From the NCBI GenBank assembly GCA_029565915.1, contig JAKQNG010000124.1, positions 1 to 37,375 of the forward strand: DNA of 37,375 bases, in the 5' to 3' direction. The position numbers and the translations under genes are program-made. Below, one piece after another: positions 33,410-37,375 of the stretch (position 1 is its first letter; every line of letters starts with the position of its first letter). The notes under the pieces were generated by a model, which ran no database searches, was not told the origin of the DNA, and saw only the letters and a program-made list of their open reading frames with translations. The stretch is from Deltaproteobacteria bacterium. Lineage in GTDB: Bacteria; Myxococcota_A; Polyangia; JAAYKL01.

Positions 33410-34258
33410 ATGAGATGCGTAACGCTGGCTTCTGTTCTATTTTCCCTCACATCCGGTTTCTTTGGCTGCAATCCCGGCAGCGGCGATGGCCCGGATCTCG
33501 ACACGGACTCAGACACGGACACGGATACCGACACGGACACGGATACCGACACGGATACCGACACGGATACGGATACCGACACGGATACCGACACGGACAC
33601 GGATACCGACACGGACACGGACACCGACACGGACACCAACCCCTGCGATGGTCCGGAGGTGGACTGCTACTTGGAATGCTTCGGATGCGCCCAGGCGGAT
33701 CCCACCCTGTGCGGCACGCAGTATACGGCCTGTTCCGAGGATGCGGACTGCGCCGCCTATGAGCTGTGCCGCAACGACAACTGTGTGCAGGACCCGCCGT
33801 TGACCGGCGATGCCTGGGTGGCCTGCGAGCAGGGCTGCGCCAGCGCCGCCACCGCGGAAGCCGTGGCGCTGTATGGAATTTTTGAAGACTGCATCAACTG
33901 CGACGCCTGCGCGATTTCCTGTGGCTCCCAGGAAGGCATCTACTGCGATGGCGAATCCTGCGACGGCGCCACGGTGGATTGCTACGATCAGGCAGATGGC
34001 TGCTGGGGTTGCGCCATGAACACCACCTGCGAAGACGAGGTTGCCGCGTGCACGGCAAGTACGGACTGCTCGGCCCTGGACGCCTGCCGCAACAGCGACT
34101 GCACCGGAACGACCGGCGATGCGTGGACCGCCTGCGTCACCGCCTGCGAAACCGCAAATCCCGGCGGTGTGGCCCTGCTCAATGCCTATCACACCTGCAT
34201 CTATTGCGAAGGTTGCCCGATTTCCTGCGCCGCGGACGCGGGCAATCGATGCAATTGA
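33410..34258 (+). CDS. Lipoprotein with Thr-Asp repeat linker and two Cys-rich modules, paralog of the preceding gene
   Basis: A 282-residue probable lipoprotein. The signal peptide ends at SGFFGC20. Residues about 31-76 are a regular (Asp-Thr) repeat. Two Cys-rich modules of about 95 residues match those of the upstream gene closely ([40 protein letters not shown], and [16 protein letters not shown] at the end). The module sequences are far more alike than the linkers, which use Thr here and Ser next door. The ATG at 33410 has a perfect AGGAGG at 6-7 bases. It is the product of a tandem duplication. No function is known; a surface or matrix role is guessed from the linker. Confidence 0.82.
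   Translation: MRCVTLASVLFSLTSGFFGCNPGSGDGPDLDTDSDTDTDTDTDTDTDTDTDTDTDTDTDTDTDTDTDTDTDTDTDTNPCDGPEVDCYLECFGCAQADPTLCGTQYTACSEDADCAAYELCRNDNCVQDPPLTGDAWVACEQGCASAATAEAVALYGIFEDCINCDACAISCGSQEGIYCDGESCDGATVDCYDQADGCWGCAMNTTCEDEVAACTASTDCSALDACRNSDCTGTTGDAWTACVTACETANPGGVALLNAYHTCIYCEGCPISCAADAGNRCN
33500..33637 (+). repeat. Hexanucleotide tandem repeat encoding (Asp-Thr)n
   Basis: Units of GACACG and GATACC alternate in frame over about 138 bases. The regular pairing of GACACG with GATACC gives a 12-base period in places. As in the neighbouring gene, unit gain or loss would preserve frame. Confidence 0.9.
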
Positions 34259-34285
34259 CTCATTGATCGATAAACCGAAAAGTCG

Positions 34286-34313
34286 TTGAAAAAACCGGTT
34301 CCGTCGCTATTGT
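34286..34313 (+). promoter_or_regulatory. Candidate sigma-70 promoter of the kor operon
   Basis: TTGAAA (34286-34291), a 16-base spacer and TATTGT (34308-34313). The predicted start lies about 40 bases before the ferredoxin-subunit ATG at 34361, which has AAGGAGAT ahead of it. Confidence 0.4.
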
Positions 34314-34360
34314 GGCCGTGGATCGTGTGAATGCCTGTAGCCTGATTCAAGGAGATAGAG

Positions 34361-34624
34361 ATGGCTGATCACACCGCAGGCGGCGGCAGTTCCCGCCTCA
34401 GAGGATATGTCGTGATCATCGAAGAGCGCTGCAAGGGGTGCGCCTTCTGTCAGGCCTTCTGCCCCACCGGTGCCCTGGAAATGAGCGATCGGATGAATCG
34501 CGCGGGTTACCACCTGCCGGTGCTCCGGTTTCCCGAAAAGTGCAACGGGTGCGACCTGTGCGGCATGTACTGTCCGGATTTTGCCATCCGGGGAGTGCGG
34601 AATCGTCCCCGGGAGGATGTGTGA
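34361..34624 (+). CDS. korD: 2-oxoacid:ferredoxin oxidoreductase, ferredoxin-like delta subunit
   Basis: An 87-residue 2x[4Fe-4S] ferredoxin domain. The two motifs are CKGCAFCQAFCP (about 24-35) and CNGCDLCGMYCP (about 62-73). In four-subunit KGOR and VOR enzymes this delta subunit passes electrons from the TPP-bearing beta subunit to external ferredoxin. It is the first gene of a four-gene cluster whose members overlap by 1-4 bases. Its stop overlaps the next ATG (TGATG). Confidence 0.9.
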   Translation: MADHTAGGGSSRLRGYVVIIEERCKGCAFCQAFCPTGALEMSDRMNRAGYHLPVLRFPEKCNGCDLCGMYCPDFAIRGVRNRPREDV

Positions 34625-35781
34625 TGTTGCGAGGAGAAACTGTTCTGCGCAGCGGTAAGCATTTCATGGACGGCAACGAGGCCTGTGCGGAAGGGGCCAT
34701 TGCGGCCGGCTGCCGGTTTGTTTCGGGCTATCCGATTACCCCGTCCACAGAAATTGTCGAGCACCTGAGCCGGCGGTTTCCCGAAATCGGCGGGATGTTT
34801 CTGCAGATGGAAGACGAGCTGTCCGCCTCCATCTGTTTTCAGGGCGCCGTGTGGGCGGGCGTGAAGGGAATGACCGTCACCTCCGGCCCCGGTTTTTCGC
34901 TGATGATGGAGCACATCGGTTTCGCGGCCATGACCGAGACCCCATCGGTCTTTGTCAATGTGCAGCGCGCGGGACCTTCCACCGGATTGCCGACCGCTCC
35001 GGCCCAGCAGGACGTCATGCAGGCGCGCTGGGGTTCCCATGGCGACTATGGCATCATCGCCCTGTCGCCCGCGTCCCCTCAGGAATGTCACGATCTGATC
35101 ATCACCTGCTTCAACTATGCCGAAACTTACCGTTGTCCGGTGCTGTTCATGATGGACGAAACCGTCGGCCACATGCACGGGAAAGTCACGATTCCTTCGA
35201 TGGAGGACATTCACGTGGTGGAACGCCGGATATCGACCCGGTCTCCTTCGGACTACGCGCCCTTCCGGGTGGTTGAGGGCGATGTGCCGGAGATGACCCG
35301 CGCCGGTGCCGGCCACCGCATTCATATGACCGGCCTGACTCACGATGAGCGTGGATATCCGGACATGACGACGGCCGCACAGGAGTCGCTGGTCAGACGT
35401 CTCTGCGGCAAGGTGAACAACCACGTAAAAGAGATTTCCATGATGGAGTCCCGCCATGTGGAAGGGTCGGACGTGGTGGTCATTTCCTATGGCATCAGCG
35501 CCCAGATTGCCGGTCATGCGGTGGATGCGGTGAGGGCCGCCGGTATCCGCGCCGGACAGGTCCGTTTGATTTCCCTGTGGCCATTCGACGATGAGGCCAT
35601 CCGCAACATTGCCCGGTCCACCCGCCATATCATTGTGCTGGAAATGAATCTCGGCCAGATGGTGAGGGAGGTGGAGAGGGCCGTGCGGGGAATCGTTCCC
35701 GTTCATGCGGTGGGAAACGCCGGTGGCCGAGTCATCGCGCCGGATTGCGTTGTGGAGAAGATCAGAGAGGTGCTGCGATGA
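34624..35781 (+). CDS. korA: 2-oxoacid:ferredoxin oxidoreductase alpha subunit
   Basis: A 385-residue subunit carrying the TPP-pyrimidine-side and CoA-related domains. The opening FMDGNEACAEGAIAAGCRF and GYPITPSTEIVEHL are typical, followed by EDELSASICFQGAVWAG and TSGPGFSLMMEHIGFA. The size and the four-subunit layout fit 2-oxoglutarate (Kor) best, though branched-chain 2-oxoacid (Vor) enzymes look alike. The ATG at 34624 was chosen over a longer frame that would overlap korD. It decarboxylates a 2-oxoacid to its acyl-CoA, reducing ferredoxin, or runs in reverse to fix CO2. Confidence 0.88.
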   Translation: MLRGETVLRSGKHFMDGNEACAEGAIAAGCRFVSGYPITPSTEIVEHLSRRFPEIGGMFLQMEDELSASICFQGAVWAGVKGMTVTSGPGFSLMMEHIGFAAMTETPSVFVNVQRAGPSTGLPTAPAQQDVMQARWGSHGDYGIIALSPASPQECHDLIITCFNYAETYRCPVLFMMDETVGHMHGKVTIPSMEDIHVVERRISTRSPSDYAPFRVVEGDVPEMTRAGAGHRIHMTGLTHDERGYPDMTTAAQESLVRRLCGKVNNHVKEISMMESRHVEGSDVVVISYGISAQIAGHAVDAVRAAGIRAGQVRLISLWPFDDEAIRNIARSTRHIIVLEMNLGQMVREVERAVRGIVPVHAVGNAGGRVIAPDCVVEKIREVLR

Positions 35782-36629
35782 ACCAGCCGGTCCTTCTGAG
35801 TCCCCTGTTGCGTCAGGAACGGATGCCCCATATCTGGTGTCCCGGTTGCGGGGTTGGTGTGTCGCTCAACTGTTTTGTGCGGGCAGTGGAAAAATCGGGC
35901 ATTCCGCAGGATCGGATTCACGTGGTGTCGGGCATCGGTTGTACCGGGCGGGTGGCTGGCTACGTGAATGTGGATTCGTTTCATACCACCCACGGGCGCG
36001 CGTTGTGTTTTGCCACCGGGCTTGCTCTGTCCAGGCCGGATTCCCGCGTGGTCGTGTATTCCGGCGACGGCGATCTGACGGCCATCGGAGGCAACCACCT
36101 GATTCATACGGCGCGGCGCAACGTGGACATGGTGGTCATCTGCGTCAACAACTTCACCTACGGCATGACCGGAGGGCAGGTGACACCGACCACGCCGGAA
36201 AACATGAAAGCCAGCACCACGCCCTACGGAAACTTTGAATACACGTTCAACCTGCCGGCCCTGATGGAGGCATGTGGTGCGACGTTTGTGTCAAGGTGGA
36301 CGGTCTTTCACGTGCGTCAGCTCATCCGATCGCTGGAAAAGGCACTGAAACACAGGGGATTTTCATTTATCGAGGTGCTCAGCCCCTGTCCGACGCTGTA
36401 TATGCGGCGCAATCGACTGGGTAATCCGCTGAATATGATGGAGCAGTTCAAGGAGCGGTCGGTGATCCGCAACGGCGAAGGTACCGCCGGAACCTCATTG
36501 GAAGAAGGCGCCGATCTGATCGTGGGGGATTTCATCGAGGTACGCCGGGCGACCTTCAAAGAGTGCTACGAGCGGCGCATGACAGAAGTGCTGGGTGAGC
36601 GGTTTGTTCCGTACGAGGGTGTGCGATGA
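35778..36629 (+). CDS. korB: 2-oxoacid:ferredoxin oxidoreductase beta subunit (TPP-binding)
   Basis: A 283-residue TPP-binding subunit. The N-terminal HIWCPGCGVGVSLNCF has the cysteines seen in Kor beta subunits. The TPP motif is SGDGDLTAIGGNHLIHTARR followed by VNNFTYGMTGGQVTPTT. Also typical is GIGCTGRVAGYVNVDSFHTTHGR (in two parts around the Gly-rich turn). ATGA overlap with korA fixes the start at 35778. It pairs with the alpha subunit to form the active site. Confidence 0.92.
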   Translation: MNQPVLLSPLLRQERMPHIWCPGCGVGVSLNCFVRAVEKSGIPQDRIHVVSGIGCTGRVAGYVNVDSFHTTHGRALCFATGLALSRPDSRVVVYSGDGDLTAIGGNHLIHTARRNVDMVVICVNNFTYGMTGGQVTPTTPENMKASTTPYGNFEYTFNLPALMEACGATFVSRWTVFHVRQLIRSLEKALKHRGFSFIEVLSPCPTLYMRRNRLGNPLNMMEQFKERSVIRNGEGTAGTSLEEGADLIVGDFIEVRRATFKECYERRMTEVLGERFVPYEGVR

Positions 36630-37189
36630 GGGATGCGTCGATCCGGATCTGCGGCATGGGAGGGCAGGGGGTTATCATGAGCGGACTCGTACTGGGTCGT
36701 GCTGTCAGCATCTACGAAGATCGCTGGTCCACCATGATTCAGTCGTTCGGTCCGGAGGCCCGGGGCAGCACGTGTTCGGCACAGGTGCTGGTGGCGGATG
36801 TGCCCATTGCATTTCCGTATGTTCGCCGTGCCGATATCTTCATGGCATTCAGTCAGGCCGGCTATGATCGCTACATTGATGAGCTGGGCGAAGGTGGCGT
36901 GCTGATTTACGAGAGCGATCTGATTGTCCCTGATCGGCGCGTGCCGGATCAGGTGCGACGAATCGGTGTTCCCGCTTCGCGGATGGTCAGGGATGCGTTC
37001 GGCACCGCCGTGATGTTCAACATGGTCATGATCGGACAACTGGTGGCAGCGACCGGCCTGGTTTCGGCACCTGCCGTGCAGCAATCCATTGTGACCAGCG
37101 TACCCGAGGGGACAACGGAGATGAACTGTGCTGCATTCGATCTGGGATTCCAGCTTCGCCGGCCGGACCGGGTGCCTGACGGGCAATAA
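36626..37189 (+). CDS. korC: 2-oxoacid:ferredoxin oxidoreductase gamma subunit
   Basis: A 187-residue subunit. The opening IRICGMGGQGVIMSGLVLG is the family signature for the gamma chain, and SFGPEARGSTCSAQVLVAD follows. It completes the DABC set. Its ATG overlaps the korB stop (ATGA). The gene ends next to the hairpin at 37188-37219. Confidence 0.92.
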   Translation: MRDASIRICGMGGQGVIMSGLVLGRAVSIYEDRWSTMIQSFGPEARGSTCSAQVLVADVPIAFPYVRRADIFMAFSQAGYDRYIDELGEGGVLIYESDLIVPDRRVPDQVRRIGVPASRMVRDAFGTAVMFNMVMIGQLVAATGLVSAPAVQQSIVTSVPEGTTEMNCAAFDLGFQLRRPDRVPDGQ

Positions 37190-37219
37190 AAAAGGCAGCC
37201 CGCAAACTGAGCTGCCTTT
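37188..37219 (-). terminator. Rho-independent terminator for the tRNA genes, possibly bidirectional
   Basis: AAAGGCAGC (37191-37199) pairs with GCTGCCTTT (37211-37219) around an 11-base loop. Read on the minus strand the stem is followed by a T-run, so it ends the tRNA transcript. On the plus strand only three T follow, so it may also weakly end the kor operon. Confidence 0.7.
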
Positions 37220-37291
37220 GACCCCAAGGGGATTCGAACCCCTGTTACCGGCGTGAGAGGCCGGTGTCCTGGGCCACTAGACGATGGGGCC
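37219..37291 (-). tRNA. tRNA-Glu (anticodon CTC)
   Basis: On the minus strand a complete cloverleaf can be read. The acceptor is GGCCCCA paired with TGGGGTC, with A as discriminator. The anticodon arm is CCGGC-CTCTCAC-GCCGG with anticodon CTC (Glu, GAG codon). The T arm is CAGGGGTTCGAATCCCCTT. No CCA is encoded. It probably forms a pair with the damaged tRNA-Gln next to it. Confidence 0.88.
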
Positions 37292-37375
37292 AGAACAAGT
37301 TCGGGAACTAGGATTCGAACCTAGATTAACGGGGCCAGAACCCGTCGTCTAGTGGCCCAGGACACCGGCCTCTCA
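37254..37375. repeat. Perfect 31-bp inverted repeat between tRNA-Glu and the window end
   Basis: 37254-37284 (inside tRNA-Glu, from D arm to anticodon) and 37345-37375 are exact reverse complements. The second arm ends at the last base of the window, so its full length is not known. The base next to the arm at the junction (37285/37344) does not match. Confidence 0.9.
37300..37344 (-). tRNA. tRNA-Gln (anticodon CTG), 3' half only
   Basis: The minus strand reads an anticodon arm (CGGG-TTCTGGC-CCCG, anticodon CTG for Gln), a T arm (CTAGG-TTCGAAT-CCTAG) and the 3' acceptor strand TTCCCGA with A after it. The matching 5' acceptor strand (TCGGGAA) and the D arm are absent. In their place is an inverted copy of tRNA-Glu sequence that runs to the window end. 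It is therefore either disrupted or an assembly chimera. Confidence 0.6.

Noticed and set aside
32447-33637. Repeat arrays considered as CRISPR
   Set aside because: Units are 6 bases, in frame, without spacers, and encode acidic dipeptides in lipoprotein genes.
37219-37375. Inverted repeat as a phage attachment site
   Set aside because: No integrase or phage genes are in the window, and att sites are direct rather than inverted repeats; a chimera is simpler.

Overview
The window is about 62-65% GC by eye, densely packed, and reads as chromosomal DNA of an uncultured member of the former Deltaproteobacteria (Myxococcota-like or a related phylum). The lineage is inferred from acidic Asp-Ser/Asp-Thr repeat lipoproteins, a Frz-like chemosensory operon, an exported caspase-like protein, and anaerobic CoA and ferredoxin enzymes. 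No ribosomal marker is present, so it stays tentative.

Layout. 1-73: 5' end of a probable IS200-like/RAYT transposase. 307-4653 (-): a 1448-residue fused CoA-dehydratase activase/dehydratase. 4818-7558 (+): Rrf2-type regulator, cysteine synthase and O-acetylhomoserine sulfhydrylase, a sulfur-assimilation cluster. 7603-13929 (-): six-gene chemosensory operon (receiver, CheW, CheR-TPR, CheW, CheA-receiver hybrid, CheB), with a divergent MCP at 14176-15813 (+). 15835-19853 (-): translationally coupled ECF sigma, zinc-finger anti-sigma, exported caspase with a C-terminal barrel-like region, and a lipoprotein. 20018-21955 (+): TsaE and an NtrC-type regulator. 21928-22854 (-): Lgt, divergent from three small exported proteins (22979-24403), one a diheme lipocytochrome. 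24413-26283 (-): a radical SAM protein coupled to a 120-residue protein of unknown function. 26443-27102 (+): HAD phosphatase. 27221-32081 (+): three-subunit succinate dehydrogenase/fumarate reductase followed by an overlapping sulfatase-like lipoprotein. 32351-34258 (+): two paralogous Cys-rich lipoproteins with SD or TD linkers. 34361-37189 (+): four-subunit 2-oxoacid:ferredoxin oxidoreductase. 37188-37375 (-): terminator, tRNA-Glu, and a tRNA-Gln whose 5' half is replaced by an inverted copy of tRNA-Glu sequence at the window edge.

How it fits together. The metabolic genes (activase/dehydratase, quinone-linked SdhCAB, KorDABC) suggest anaerobic or facultative carbon metabolism using low-potential electrons. 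Three loci concern the cell envelope: the sigma/anti-sigma/caspase cassette, Lgt with its exported neighbours, and the Cys-rich lipoprotein pair. The best candidate for an undescribed system is the sigma/anti-sigma/caspase-barrel/lipoprotein cassette. Its arrangement suggests that a periplasmic protease and a membrane-spanning anti-sigma factor form one envelope-to-transcription signalling unit. The SD/TD lipoprotein pair is second.

Many genes overlap by 1-8 bases (ATGA, TAATG, TGATG), so translational coupling is widespread. No stretch longer than 300 bases lacks a gene. The larger gaps (74-306, 13930-14175, 32082-32350) hold a palindrome, a divergent promoter region, and an AT-richer leader respectively.
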